Positions 1 to 11,699 of a DNA stretch of 64,000 nucleotides are shown here, in pieces (the stretch's first letter is position 1; each line of letters opens with the position of its first letter). Source of the DNA: Agapanthus africanus (taxonomy: Eukaryota > Streptophyta > Magnoliopsida > Asparagales > Amaryllidaceae); NCBI GenBank assembly GCA_030015575.1, contig CM057344.1:594650410-594714409 (forward strand). The letters run 5' to 3'. The translations under genes and the position numbers were made by a program. The notes below the pieces were generated by a model. The model saw nothing but the letters and a program-made list of their open reading frames with translations, was not told where the DNA came from and did no database searches.

Positions 1-720
1 TCTAATTGATTTGGGGATGTTTCCCACCGTTGGATCTTTGATCCTAGGGCTTCTGTTTTACAGAAGGCAATCTTCTTGTTTTTAACAAGATTGGATAATC
101 TTTTCCCATACAGAATTTATTTTGCATTTTGGTGATTTTTAATCACCATTGGATCATTGATCCAACGGTGCTCTGATCTTCAGAGCATAATCTTTCCTGT
201 TTGGAAAGATTCTGAGAAATGTTTCCTTAACAGAATTTTATTCTGATCAATTGATGATTTTTAATCATGTTCGTTGGATCTTTGATCCAATGGTGGAGAA
301 CATTTAGTTCTGGCGCTTAGCGCTCTCGTGCTTTGCACGTGAGGCGCTGCCTCAGAGTCTTTGACTCTGTAGCGCTGGCGCTCAGCGCTCTCATGCTTTG
401 CACGTGAGGCATTGCCTTAGAGTCTTTAACTCATGGCGCTGGCGCTCAGCGCTCTCGTGCTTTGCACGTGAGGCGCTACATGGGAGTCTTTGACTCTTTA
501 GCGCTGGCGCTCAGCGCTCTCATGCTTTGCACGTGAGGTGCTGCCTCATTACTGAAGGTGTCTTTTCACCTTCCTTCTTCACTTTTCCTGAGTCAAGCTT
601 CTCTTTCCCAGAGCTTGGAAATAGTTCCATCATGCACATCTTTTTCTGTGCCTAGACTTAAATGTCTCCCTTCATAATCTGAAGCAATGCTTCTTTTCTC
701 TCTCATTTTCAGAGAATCAT
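1..720 (-). repeat. Palindrome-rich LTR-like sequence, element on minus strand
   Basis: This stretch is made of short words followed by their reverse complements: GGATCTTTGATCC, CTTCTGTTTTACAGAAG, GGTGATTTTTAATCACC, GGATCATTGATCC and CTCTGATCTTCAGAG. Read on the minus strand, 20-190 resembles 18100-18190 of element T's LTR: GATTATGCTCTG, then GAGCACCGTTGGAT, then GGTGATTAAAAATCACC in the same order. It is therefore probably part of a related but diverged LTR in the opposite orientation, cut by the window edge. The exact LTR boundary is not visible. Confidence 0.6.
312..560. repeat. 65-bp tandem repeat, about 4 copies, nested palindromes
   Basis: The unit starts GGCGCTCAGCGCTC and recurs at about 312, 377, 441 and 506 (period 64-65 bp). 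Each unit contains several inverted words: GGCGCT..AGCGC, CGTGCTTTGCACG, GAGGCGCTGCCTC and AGAGTCTTTGACTCT. The copies differ by a few substitutions, some of which change both arms. Confidence 0.8.
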
Positions 721-737
721 TTTAACAGAGAAGAGCT

Positions 738-1270
738 ATGGCTTTTAATCGCCCGCATGCTCGCCGTCAGCCATGGGAGGTGCCTATTGAGGAAATTGTT
801 CATCGTTTTGCTGCGCGCTTGGTGAACCCTACTCTTACGGATGACCAATGCGACACGGTGTTGCACGAGCTCTTGACTCGTATAGGATCTTCTCTCCCCA
901 TCGGCTCCATTTGGCTCCGGATGGTTTTCTTGTCTGTGATCAATGATATTCCCCCTCCTCCGGTGGAGATGACTCCAGCAATGCTCGACACCGCGGAAGA
1001 CAAGATTGAGTGTTCCACGAGGCACTTTTGATCACCACAGCTCTGAGGGGTCGCTCTGTCCAGCTGCTAAGACAGATACGGGCTCAGCGGGTCGTCATGT
1101 CTGCCTTTGATGATGGGTGCGGTGCTGACCGATGGGTAGCTACTCCTCATGAAGATTGCCGCTTTGTCATGGTGGAGAAGGCAGAGAGGGAGTTAGATAA
1201 TTTTATCCATAGTTTTGTGAATCTCTGTACTTTCGATCCCATGTTTGGTGATCTATTTCCTATAGAATAA
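738..1270 (+). pseudogene. Unrecognised ORF in two frames next to the palindrome-rich LTR
   Basis: ATG at 738 opens 97 codons, and a second frame entered around 1010-1018 continues to a TAA at 1268-1270, for about 175 residues in all. The join looks like a single-base indel, because the second frame continues smoothly (VFHEALLITTALRGR) before the first frame's stop at 1029. I recognise no domain. The first part has a Pro-rich stretch (DIPPPPVEMTP) and the second is helical. A TTTTCAG at about 704-711 just upstream could be a 3' splice site. Position and orientation relative to the LTR-like sequence match the antisense extra gene of element T (LTR first, then a gene pointing away from it), but no sequence similarity to that protein is visible. 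Inference: an extra passenger ORF of a related element. Confidence 0.45.
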
Positions 1271-1639
1271 AATGTTCAATTAAATACTTTGTTTTGTCAT
1301 TGAACACCTGTTCTTCCTCTGATGTGTGCATGTGCGTACATGAATGAGCCTGGTTTCACACATATCTGTAAACGAAACTTAAGCCGGCATAAACAGGAAC
1401 TAATAGCTCTTGGCCGAAAATTTTGGCGGGAACAGGCGCCTTCTGAGAAGGTGTCTGGGTAACCCGGGAGCAAACCTTTGAATTTTTCTTTCTGTTTTTG
1501 CTCGGGCCTTGATGGAAAAGATGTTCAAGATAGATGGTTCTCGGATATAATCCTATCCTTTTTACTCTTCTTGGCTAAAGTTCGCAAAATGATCAAAATG
1601 AGAGATCAATTAAAGAACTAAACCATTTTTTTTATCTTT
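1271..1639. other. No gene seen
   Basis: This spacer has no convincing ORF. It contains GGCGGGAACAGGCGCC near 1425 and a Gly/Arg-free AT-rich tail from 1600. I looked for a PBS of the minus-strand LTR to its right and did not find one that I trust. Confidence 0.3.
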
Positions 1640-3015
1640 TGAAATCTTTTTTTGTAAGTTTTAGAGAGATTTAAGAGAGTCCTAGGATGAATCCTCCTCT
1701 CTTTATTGAATAGACCATAATCATAAGGAAACAGTAAGAAAACCAACAAAAACCCACAAAAACACAAAAGAAGGGCCACTCTACTTGCATAAGCAAGACA
1801 AATGAGCTAAAAAGGCATAAGAAATGAATAAACTATAAAGAGGGGATCCTAAATCCCTATTTTTTCAAAGTTTGTTGTTGTTTGAAGAGTTGAAATGCAA
1901 GCTAGACAATCTAGATGTAGAGAAATAGATTCTTTATTCCTAAATTCTAGTCCTAAATAGGAAATATCGGGTTTTTCTTTCTCTAGCTCATGTTTTTTAA
2001 GTTTGCTTAATTTTTTTGGGTTTTTGAGAGGTTTCTAAACTAATCTAAGGGTTATTTTTGTTGAAGGGTGGAGGCTTGATCTCTTAGAGAGATCAAGTGA
2101 ATGGTTGAGAGAGTTAAGAAGGTGAGAGATGGAATCAAGAAGAGAGCCCCTTTCTCATGAGTATGAGAAGACTTATTTATAGATGGGGTGGTTAAGATAT
2201 GAAATGGAAGGCTGTGATTGATTGTAGGGGATAAAATGGTTGGGATTTTGTAGAGATGAACCGATCTTTATCAACACCTAAACTTATTTCACCCTAAAAT
2301 GCTTGGTCTCCATGCAATTTCCTAATAAAGCAAAAGAATGCAAGTTAGGTATGCTTTTAGGTAGAAAGAGTGCATGTTATGGTGTTCATGAGATACAAGT
2401 TAAGTTAATGGTTCACTAGGAGGAGAATCCTATGCCATAGGTTTGACAAGTCAAGTAGAGATTAATTATTAATAATCAAGTGCTTTATAGCAATGATTAA
2501 CTTAATTAACCCCTAATTGCTCATATTCAAATCAAATAGCAAACAATACTCAAATGACTTGAAATTTTTCATGGACGACCATCTAAGTGAGTTATGAGGT
2601 TCATTAAGAAAAATTAGCAATTTTACCCATGTGGGCCCGCCATATCATTTAATAATAAAATAATAAACGAGCTTTAGTTCATTGGGTAAACATTGTCGAT
2701 TTTGGTTGAAATTTTTATGGTATGTTCTCATAAATATAATAAGATGATCTGGAAAGTTTGACATCATTCAGCTCAAAGGATCCTTAGATATGGATTTTTG
2801 AACGTATCAAAAAGGGTATTTCGGTCATTTAAATGAATCTTGAACCATACACTTAGGTTGCCTTCATGTATACCACACAGTAATTTTAATGTAGAAATGA
2901 GGTGAATGACATGATGCGGATGCACTGGCGAGATGATAATGCAAGGTTATGATGCAACAAATAAAACAGGGGTAAAAAGATAAATTCACAAATTGCTGAA
3001 TCGATGAGGTGTCTA
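1640..3015 (-). mobile_element. Tat/Ogre-type LTR, minus strand, left end unresolved
   Basis: Read on the minus strand the block starts at 3015 with TGTAGACACCTCATCG, the start seen in many Ogre/Tat LTRs, followed by a typical text (TTTTTACCCCTG; GACCGAAATACCC at about 2815-2830). A TATA box lies about 835 bp in. To the right, 3016 onward is Athila LTR sequence (ACAGTTCACC versus ATAGTTCACC at about 12015), so this is an insertion into an Athila LTR. The matching left junction was not found in the window. The 1640 boundary is a guess. Whether this is a 5' LTR or a solo LTR cannot be told. Confidence 0.55.
2174..2181 (-). promoter_or_regulatory. TATA box of the minus-strand LTR
   Basis: TATAAATA on the minus strand (tatttata on +), in the context CTATAAATAAGT. 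It is followed on the minus strand by a CT-rich leader (about 2150-2050), as expected of an LTR U3/R junction. Confidence 0.5.
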
Positions 3016-3500
3016 CAACAGTTCACCATGCATGTCCCTACCCAACGCATGGTCAGTGGGAACAATATTTTACTGTTTCACAACAATAAAACTGTTGAGG
3101 TTCGATTAAAACTTTTAAAACAAATTTTAAAGTTGTAGTTCATCATGCGTTGGATCACCACACACATGGAGAATTACAACAATAAATCCAAAAAGTAACA
3201 TGTTTGTTATTGATATTTTAAAAAGCTGTAGTTCATTATACGTTGGGTTACCACATGCATGGTGAACCGTTGCCCCATTTTTATCATTTTCTCAATGATT
3301 TCCAAACAGTATTCGATAAAAACTTCGTTTCTTCTCTCTATGCGTGTTGGGACCCAACGCATGGAGACTTATATGGCTAAAACAGTCCAAAATAGACAGA
3401 TTTTCAGTTATTTGACCTCAAATGCTATAAATAAAGCCCCAGAGCCCTCATTTCTTCTCATCCCGAATTGGAAAGCTTAGAGCTCAATTCCAAAAGTCAA
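3016..3500 (+). mobile_element. Athila LTR, 5'-truncated and missing its 3' end
   Basis: It matches 12005-12500. The first about 300 bp of the LTR (compare 11700-12004) lie beyond the insertion that ends at 3015. Compared with copy 2, about 530 bp are absent between about 3500 and about 3510, which removes the LTR 3' end and the primer-binding site. It contains several inverted words of the type GTTCACCATGCGTTGG..ACCACACGCATGG. Confidence 0.65.
3426..3433 (+). promoter_or_regulatory. TATA box in the Athila LTR, copy 1
   Basis: TATAAATA in AATGCTATAAATAAAGCC. The equivalent place in copy 2 (about 12419-12428) reads GCTTTAAATAGAGC, a weaker version. This is a plausible LTR promoter. Confidence 0.5.
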
Positions 3501-4203
3501 AAAATGGCTAAAGGACATGGGGGTATCGTCCTTTCAATTTCCACACCTACCATCGAGCATCACCTCGAATTAATAAAAAATATTTAGACTCGACTCTAAG
3601 CATCGTCACACTCAATAAGGACAAGAGAAGTTTGAGGGTAATCTATTTCTCATCCTAGCTATTCTTGAGGTGTCTTAGGCAAGTGTTACTGAGTACGAAA
3701 GTCTCACAAAGTAAGGGAGTTCTATAATTACGAAACTTGGTGAAAGCCTTGGAAAACCTCCCTCCATTTTCTTGCACTTACCTGGTCGATAGATAGCGAA
3801 AAGAGTTGTAGAGGATCGATCTTTCAAATTATCTCTTGGAAGTCTAGGAGCGTGTCTAGAGATTGACTTAGATGGCCCTAGAAGCCAGGTGATTGGTTAT
3901 TTTATTTCTTCTTTGTTTGTTGAGTCCTTCATCTGTGCATTCTAGCACCACTTTTGAGTTCATACTCTTGGGTCACACCACACTCACTTCATTTCACCCT
4001 ATTCCATATTCATACACTCTCTTTACACTTCTTTACTCTTATTCTTACCTTACACTATCTCAATTAGTGTATGCGAACGTGGGCTAGGGACCCAAAATCC
4101 TGATTAGTCTGTATTCTACCCATTCCTTCTGATTCCTCTACTGATTTCGATATCGCTATTTTCGACAATTCTACCATACCTACCATTTTTTTCTTTCGAT
4201 TTT
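3501..4203 (+). other. Athila leader, no gene
   Basis: This is a 5' leader shared with 13033-13733 (for example CCATCGAGNATCACCTCGAATTA and GGGACCCAAAATCC). It is non-coding, with many stops in all frames. It ends in a CT-rich stretch just upstream of the gag ATG. Confidence 0.6.
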
Positions 4204-5792
4204 ATGATGGCTGACACGCCTCATCTTACTCTCCAAGATCTTTGCTACCCTATCTGTTCCGCTATTCCTTCATGCATTTATTTAACTCTCTTCAATAGCA
4301 ACAATTACGAAATCAAGCACAATTATGTCAACATGCTTCCACATTTTTCGGGACTCGAGTCTGAGGATGACTATGTCTTCATAAGTTATTTTGATGACGT
4401 TTGTCGAATGATACGCTTGCAACATCTTACCAAAAATACCGTGAAACTTCTTTTGCTCCTTTTAACCTTTCACGATCTAGCAAAACGTTGGTTTTTTAGC
4501 GTACCCGCCAACTCTATTTCTACTTGGGACGAGTTTGTCAAGGTGTTTCTTAAAAAGTTTTACCTAAATAACAAAATCTCACGATATAGACTTAAGATAA
4601 ACCAAATTTCAAAAAATTCTGGGTGAAACTTTCTGGAAATATATTGACCGTTTTAAAAATCTTTTGATTCAATGTCCATATCATGGAATAGAGAAGTGGC
4701 ATTTATGCCAAATTGCTTATGAGGGATTAAATCAAAATTCTACCGCTTTCTTGGAATCTATGTGTAACGGAAACTTCATGAAAATGCATCCCAACAAAGC
4801 TTTGAATTATCTTGAGGAATTGTCTGAAAAATCCATATAATGGGAAAGCAATCCTTCACCGATTGCTTCAAAAAGAGGTATTCATAATGTTGATTCTTCA
4901 ATTGCCTCCGAAGCTAAATTAGCCGCAATTACACGATGATTAGAGGAAATTGAAGGAAAAGTTGTTTCACCATCCGCTTCTGTCAATCAACTTTCCTGTT
5001 CATCTTGCTTGAATTGTGTGGATTCATCTCATCTTACAGATGAATCTCCTTTAGTTGCAAACCTTTTCCGACCGGATCATATCATTGCTTTCTATCAAAA
5101 ACCAAGGAATGGTCCTTTTTCATTCTCTTATAATCCGGGATGGAGGAGTCATCCAAAGTTTGCTTGGAATAATCACAATAATTTTCAAGGAAGACAAAAT
5201 TCAAATTCTTTACCTCAATTCCAATAACAATAACAACAAATCTTTCAAAAGACTCCTCCACAAACTCAAAATTTCATTTCTCCACAAACTCAAAATTTCA
5301 ATACACCTTTCAATAACAATGTTCCTTTGAATACCTCTTTCTCCCAACCGGGGTATGAAAAATTGTCATCTTTGGAGAAAAGTCCTGAAAATTTCACGAA
5401 ATTTTCTATGTCCAAAACCGATAATTTTTCATTCACAATCCAAAACTTCATGCAAGTTTCAACCAACTTTGCTGATACTCAATCTCAATTTATAGCTCGC
5501 CTTGAAGATCAAATGGAGAAATTAACCGCGGTTTTGAGTGAGAGAGAAAAAGGTCAACTACTAAGTCAACTGGTCACAAATCTGAATATGCAACATAATG
5601 TTCACATGGTCGCTAATGAGAATATCAATCATGTTGCCGCTATCACCACTCTTCAATCCGGAAAACAAATTGACAACAATATTGGCATTCCTTCAACTTC
5701 ATCTACTTCTTCTTCTTATTCTACACCTTCGTCTTCTACTACGAAGCCTTCACCTTATCAACCTCCGGCGTTGAGACCGACTCCGCCTATTT
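4204..5792 (+). pseudogene. gag: Athila-type gag, frameshifted
   Basis: This is a capsid-like gag of the Athila lineage. Recognisable blocks are YEIKHNYVNMLPHFSG, ESEDDYVFISYFDDVC, LAKRWFFSVPANSISTWDEF and KVFLKKFY, then in another frame IQCPYHGIEKWHLCQ and YEGLNQNSTAFLES, then near 5500-5660 the QSGKQ segment that ends Athila gag. Copy 2 has a single ATG where this copy has ATGATG (4204/4207), so 4207 is the likely start. The frame shifts near 4605; TAA (about 4838) and TGA (about 4938) interrupt the next part; a further shift precedes 5327. The reading frame at the 3' end continues across the 5793-10722 insertion into the protease part. Confidence 0.75.
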
Positions 5793-6399
5793 TGTAACAA
5801 CCCTAATATTCGTGCACCATTGTATTATTTCTCGTTAATAAAATACTGTTTTCCTTTTGAGTGCTGAGTTATATTTATTTCTTGATAACTAAGTACAAGA
5901 ACAACCTTGTAACTCATTGGTTAAGTATTTATACTGTTATCTTATAGTCCACATGTTCGAAACCTAACAGCCTTTTTTCTTTTCTTTGATTTCTTTTTAA
6001 TATTTTCGAGCCCCGAAAGTTCACGGGCGATGCACATGAGGCCCTGAAACCATATAGGAAAGACAATGTATGTTTTTAGATCATAAAGGATGACACGAGC
6101 CAGGGGGTCGAGGCTCGAGACCAACGTTTGAGCCAAGACTGACCCGGGTGGCCAAACGACTGCTCCAGGAGGCTGTGAGGGGCCCACTCATGCTCAGCTT
6201 TTGAGCATGATTCCTTTAGAACATGAGCGTTTGGTTTTTACTTTCAAAAACGCTCAAATCAATTCTGAAATGGGAATTGATTAATTATTCAAATTCAAAT
6301 TTTTTAATGTCACTTTTACTCCATTCTCTTTTTTAATTGCTTCTTCCTCCAATTCCACAAAAATTCTGCAACCATCTCTACTAATACTCTGTTGCACCT

Positions 6400-7234
6400 A
6401 CCCCCTTCCACCTATAAGCGATTCGAAGATTCCTGGTATCTCAAGTCACCGGAAGTCTTTCGATCGAGACTTTCTCCTAAATCGGCGATACGGTTGTTAT
6501 ACCGTATCACGTCACGCGTACGTCCATATTCCCTATCTCTTATTGAATCCCATCTCTTGTTGTGTAGGCACTCCTGGCTTGTACCTTACGTCAGTTTTCC
6601 CCCCATTAAAAGGAACTTTTAAAACAAAATGTTTGAGTGGAATTCATAGGTCAATTGTAATAGCTGTCTTCATGTTTTGTTTTGGAAAGATCGATAAAAT
6701 TTAGTGATTATAGTTTCTTTGTTGGATAATTGAAAATGATAGTTTAGTGCTAGTTATGAAAACACATGAATCAAATACCAAATGAATTCGCACGCCATTT
6801 CGTAGTTTGTTTTGCTCATAAAGTTTCTTTTATCATAATAGTTCTAGTATATAATTTGTTGTTTTTCTTTATGTACGTAATATGATCCGATCCATATATT
6901 TGCACCATACATACATTTTCACAAGGGCGCTCGCTGTATAAAAGAGTTTCACACAAAAATCAATGTTACCTTTCTTTTAGCATTACAATTCGAAAGTATA
7001 TTTTAAATGGAACTCCTATATTTTTTTGAAAATCCTTTTACCTTTCACCGATTTTCGGAAGGAACCAAATAATTTTAATAACCGAAGAATTTAAGAGAAT
7101 TAGGTCTAACAACTAGATAGAATTTTATATGCGCTTTAAACGAATTTTCAGAAATCGAAACAGGACCTAGTTTAGGCTTTACATGATTTTTTGTCACTGT
7201 TTAAAAATCAGAAAAACTGTTTTTTATCGGCCAC
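6400..7234. other. Non-coding part of the LTR-like block
   Basis: There is a C-rich leader-like stretch at 6400-6600, including a TTGTTATACCGTATCACGTC region, followed by AT-rich sequence. No reading frame above 80 codons shows protein-like composition. Confidence 0.35.
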
Positions 7235-8600
7235 TGATTGGTGCATTTTAATGCATATATTTTATCAATATTTATCTTTATTTTTCCAATTTAATGCTAC
7301 TCCTGATATGTTTTGTTAAATAATGCAGATTATAGAGCTAAAGGGAAAAAGTACACAAAAGACGTATTACGTGCGTTAGATGTGGACAACTTTAAGCTAA
7401 AACAGATACAAAGGTGCAAATTACAAAAAAACAAGGGTGGAAAAAGATTCACAAAGTCGAGAATAAGCCACAGATCAAATTTGGTGCTCAGATCTTTCTA
7501 AAAACTGGCTAGGGCTGAAATTTACCAAGTTTGGGCAGAAAATTTTGGGAGTTAAACATGGAAATTTTGAGGGTTCCTTGCTGTTTCGAAAAGATTCTCT
7601 AAACCATTCTTGTAATTGGGCAATTGCCTATATATACTGCTGTATAGCCTCTTTAGGATTTCATCTCTCTATAAGTTATTTGTGTTAGTTTTGAGAGAGA
7701 TCAAAGATATTTTTGAAAGTTATTTTTAATATGAAGTTTGTTTATTTGTTTATTCTTTCTTCTATTATGAGTAGCTAATTTATTTGCTAGAGTTTTTGAG
7801 TTATACTTTCTATGATTGATGTTTAATTTCTTTGATCTATTATTTTCTATTTGTGCTTTCATGATGGATCTCTATGATAAAAATTTATTCTTTTTTATGC
7901 TATTCGAAGAAACTAAATAAATCGATAAATGATTGATAACCATAAGGTTTGTTTAGGGAATTGTAGTATCACCAACAAACTAGTTTTTCTTATGATAGAT
8001 TGACGACCTTGAAGATTAACTAGGGAAGGTAAAGATGGAATTTTTATCGTAGTTGATTCAACCTAATTAATCTAGGGTAATTTAAACTATTTCGATAAAA
8101 CAAAATAATTCATAAATTGACCACTTATGTGTTTATTTAGTAGAAGGGTAAGATTTAATTATTGCTAGGTTAATTAAGACTGAATATTTAAATTCTTTGC
8201 TAGATGATGTTATTTGTTTGATAGGGTACTTCTATAATCGTATGATTTATACTTTCATGAAACGATTGATATGTCATTGCGATAAAAGTTTGCTTTATGC
8301 TTTTGTATGATTGATAGTAACAAATTTAAATATAGGAATTAGAAAAGAAAAGATATCTTATAAAACACCATAATTAGTAAAGGTAATTCAAAACCCTAGG
8401 CCTTTCTTCATTATTTGAAAGTCTCTTTCCTTTTAAAACTTGCAATTTTAATTTCCTTTATATGCCTTTTAATTAGTTTAATTAAATAAACAAATTCTTT
8501 TATTTTAATTCGTTTTAAGTTAATTAAAGTTCACACGCCTCCTTGTGGTACGATCCGTAAGTACTATAATGAAATAACTGTGCACATGTGGTTAAATTTG
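7235..8600 (+). mobile_element. Possible second solo LTR nested in the block
   Basis: TGATTGGTGCATTTTAATGCA at 7235, TATATATAC near 7631-7640, and the phrase CCTCCTTGTGGTACGATCC near 8540 are typical of the start, promoter and end of plant Ty3-gypsy LTRs of the Athila/Tat kind. I could not find matching target duplications, so both borders are approximate and the call is tentative. Confidence 0.35.
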
Positions 8601-9637
8601 AGTGACTACTAAAATCTCCATTAGCCATCTTCGGAGACCCATAATTCCGTCTTCCAAGGTCCGATTTGAGCAAACTCAAGTTTTTTGGACAACCGGATTG
8701 AAAGATCTAGAATTTTCATAGTTTTAATGTTTTTTTTTTGAAAACCGACATAATTTATAGAATTCTGCTTTTTAAAATTAGGTGACGAATCTGGAGAAAA
8801 TCTGCTCTGATTCATGCACTGTTTTTAAACATGACATAACTCAAGCTCCCGACATTAGTTTTTGACAAACCTAAGACGTATAGATGTATAATTGACAGAG
8901 CTATAACTTTCCAATATAATTGGTGTTTCAAAAATGTATAGAACGAACCGATATATGCTCTGCAACATATCCTATAGTAGTTGTCCATAAATTATAAATT
9001 CTGTTTTAAACCATGATGTTAACCTGGCCATACCTAGAGCTGCAAGAATCCAAATCGTATGGAACCAATTTGTTTGGATAAGTAGACCGAAAGACCTATA
9101 AGTTTTAATAATTTTCGAGACCTAAAAACCGACAAAACATATCACAAACTGCACTTTTAAAATGTGCGACGGTGCTGGACATATTCTGATCTGTTCTGCG
9201 TAGCGATGTGAAAACAGGTATTTCTCCGAAACCAGTAGTCAAAATTAGACGAGACTTGAACCCATATCCACAGAACACATAAGACTACGTTTCTTGTTTA
9301 TTTCCTGGTTTCAATTAACTTGGGTAATTAGTAGTTCACATCACTTCTTTACAGTACCTTTATTTTTTCATTGCTCGAATATTGCCCTCGCCTCATTTCA
9401 TGCTACGTGACTCCTCATTTTTTGTACCTATATGACTCATATGGATAACCTACTGCATGCTTGACATGACTTGACTCGAGCCATGAATACGTAAAGATAT
9501 TATCTTGACCTGAACTTAACATGAACCTGACATGAACTCTACTTGAACATAACATAAAACTTGACTTGAAATTGCAACACACTAATGTATTCAAGAATTC
9601 TTGTAAGGCTTGTGTCTTTCTTTATAACTTAACATAT
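8601..9637. repeat. Diverged internal duplication, non-coding
   Basis: Two related stretches (about 8650-8830 and about 9040-9215) share ACCGAAAGA/ACCGGATTGAAAGA, AGTTTTAAT, AAAACCGACA and GACG..CTGGA..ATTCTGATCTG / GAATCTGGAGAAAATCTG. No gene was seen. Confidence 0.45.
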
Positions 9638-9935
9638 GCAGGGTGTTAGGTAGTTAAGGATGAGTAGTTCAGTTGCTTCGGAGTCCTCTACTTGTATTCT
9701 TGTACTCATGTATTCATGTAATACTGTATAAAATCTCATGAAGTGGTTGAACACCATACATTAACTTACGTTAGAATTGGTCATGACTGATATTTTTCGA
9801 GGGGGGAGGTGTTTGGTAGTTAAGGATGCGTCGTTCAATTTCTTCGAAATCCCCTATATTCTCGTATTCCGCCATCCTATATAAAATCTCATAAAGCGGT
9901 TGGACACCATACCTTAACTTGTGTTAGAATAGGAA
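9638..9935 (+). repeat. Tandem duplication, about 157-bp unit
   Basis: GGTAGTTAAGGATG..., TTCTTCGAAATCCC/GCTTCGGAGTCCTC, TATAAAATCTCAT and GGTTGAACACCATAC/GGTTGGACACCATAC recur in the same order, separated by GGGGGGAGGTGTTT. Confidence 0.7.
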
Positions 9936-10722
9936 ACCAACATTTTAATGACACTACCATTTTTAATTATTCCTAACATGTTCTCCCCTTACTTGTATAT
10001 GAATTCTCTGACCTCTATTGTTATTGTTTACATATACCATCATATGATTGATCACCATGCCCTTGTTATTTGTTTATGATTTGTTTTCTTTTTTCTATAA
10101 TTGTATGTTAAATTCCTGACATGTACCATCATGTCTATGCTAATGTAGAATTGTTATGCTTATATTGTTTGTCATACTTACTTGACATATTATGCTTGTT
10201 CATCTCAGTATGCTATTTTTTATATACTTGCTCATATGTTTGTCATTATATCACTTTATTTATAATCACACTTTTATTGGGGTCTTTCCGAGCTCAAGTT
10301 CGTTGACGGACATTCCTTTGTTTTCTTTTTTCTTTAGGAATTTTCGTCAGGTGGCTTAATGACATGGGAGATCGAGTTTACAGAGGAGGATTACTCTCAG
10401 CTATCATCTCAGGCAAATTACTAGTCATCCGCCAATCTTTGTTTATTTCAGTATGCCTATTGTTCAGGCTTTGTTTAATTTTACTTTTGTTGCATTTGAA
10501 CCCCAGACTTGCTGTCTTTTGTTTTGAACTTTGTAACTTGGAAATGTAATAGGTAGTTGGATTTATGCTCTAATTTAAATTCTTATTATATTATACACAT
10601 TGCTTACTATACGCTTAATGTATTTATTTCGGAAATGATCAATTCTTGGTATAAATATGTCGCGGACCTCATCGCATGCCTGTTGCTGTCTTTTGGGAAG
10701 CTGAGCATGACAATTTTACCTT

Positions 10723-11312
10723 CTCCTCCATTTGTATCGACTTCACCTTTGATGAGTCGGGAGTTGATTCCTTCTTCCACATCTATTCCAAATCAAAATG
10801 TTGACCCGATCGTACAACCTACGGCTCCATTTCTAAATAGGTCGAGGTCTAACAAAAATAATGATCAATTGGAAAAGATGCTTGAAATGTTTAAACAAAT
10901 CAAGATCAATATCCCACTCTTAGATGCGCTCCAACAAGTTTCTTCCTATGCTAAATTCTTAAAAGATTTTTGCACTAAGAAATGCCGAACACAAGTACCC
11001 AGGAAAGTTTTTCTAACTTCTAATGTGTCGGGAGTTCTCTCTAATTCATTGCCTGTGAAGTATAAGGACCCCGGTAGTCCTACTATTCTATGTACAATTG
11101 GTGAAAAGAGAATTAACAATGCATTGTTTGATTTAGGTGCTAGAATGAATTTGTTACCCTACTCTGTCTACAAAGAACTTGGGCTTGGTGAGCTCAAACC
11201 TACAAATGTCGCACTCCCATTAGCCGATCGATCGATCGAAGATGTGTTAATCAAAGTTGGCGATTTCATTTTCCCGTCAACTTTATAGTTATTGAAACAC
11301 AACTTGTGACAA
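10723..11312 (+). pseudogene. Athila-type gag-protease segment
   Basis: The Athila frame resumes at 10728 (LPSPPFVSTSP), runs through a spacer, then EKMLEMFKQIKINIPLLDAL, SYAKFLKDF and LPVKYKDPGSPTILC, then the aspartic protease core. The core has ALFDLGARMNLLPYSV, GLGELKPTNVALPLADRSIE and KVGDFIFP. In this lineage the catalytic motif is usually D-x-G-A-S; here DLGAR has Ser replaced by Arg. A TAG at 11286-11288 ends the frame, and FVIIETQLVTNP-like coding continues a little further in another frame. Roughly 190 residues are Athila; the upstream part of the ORF (10557-10722) belongs to the inserted block. Confidence 0.75.
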
Positions 11313-11685
11313 ACCCTTGCATTCGATGTTAAGGATTGAGGAAACAGATAAGGACCCAGTCGAGATCCTGCTCTCACCAAACATCGATTTGGTCTTAAAG
11401 TCCAACCCTATGGATTATTTTGCTCTAATAACGAAACTTCTCTTTACTAGTTTTAACAGCTTAAAACGATTATCACAGTCTTCAAAATCAAGATTACATC
11501 CCGTCCAAACTCTTTAATCTTGCATAAATTCTACATTAGCGTCCAACACTGCATCTCTCCGCCCCTCTCTTCTTAAAAATCCCATTCGAGAATCGTATTC
11601 AAAAGACTTAAAGATGCGTTCTGTTCAGTCTCCTTTGTCCTCTCACCTTTTCATGTAACTAGCGTTACTCCTGCAACATTTGTAC
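11313..11685 (+). other. Athila 3' spacer, pol missing
   Basis: About 370 bp separate protease and PPT, where RT, RNase H and integrase (more than 2.5 kb) would be expected. No RT motifs were seen in any frame. Confidence 0.55.
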
Positions 11686-11699
11686 TGGAGGGGAATATT
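11686..11699 (+). other. Polypurine tract of Athila
   Basis: GGAGGGGAATATT lies immediately before the LTR start TGTTGATACGTC at 11700. This is the expected position of the plus-strand primer. Confidence 0.65.

Larger units (their letters stand above)
5793..10722 (+). mobile_element. Long LTR-like block inserted in Athila gag-PR, TSD ATTTT
   Basis: It starts TGTAACAACCCTAA and ends GGGAAGCTGAGCATGACA, the same terminal style as the Tekay-type LTR at 14324-17039 (TGTAACACCCTA ... GGGAAGCGGGGCGTGATA). ATTTT lies at 5789-5793 and again at 10723-10727, and joining the flanks restores the Athila reading frame (PTPPI to LPSPPF). The last T of the first copy is shared with the element's first base. 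No gag/pol and no second LTR are seen, so I read it as a solo LTR, enlarged by an inner insertion and duplications. The 10300-10722 part resembles the R/U5 end of that LTR (ATGTAATAGGTAGTT versus ATGTAATAGATAGTT). Confidence 0.55.

Noticed and set aside
312-560. 65-bp repeats as a CRISPR-like array
   Set aside because: Units are contiguous without unique spacers and the sequence is plant retrotransposon DNA.
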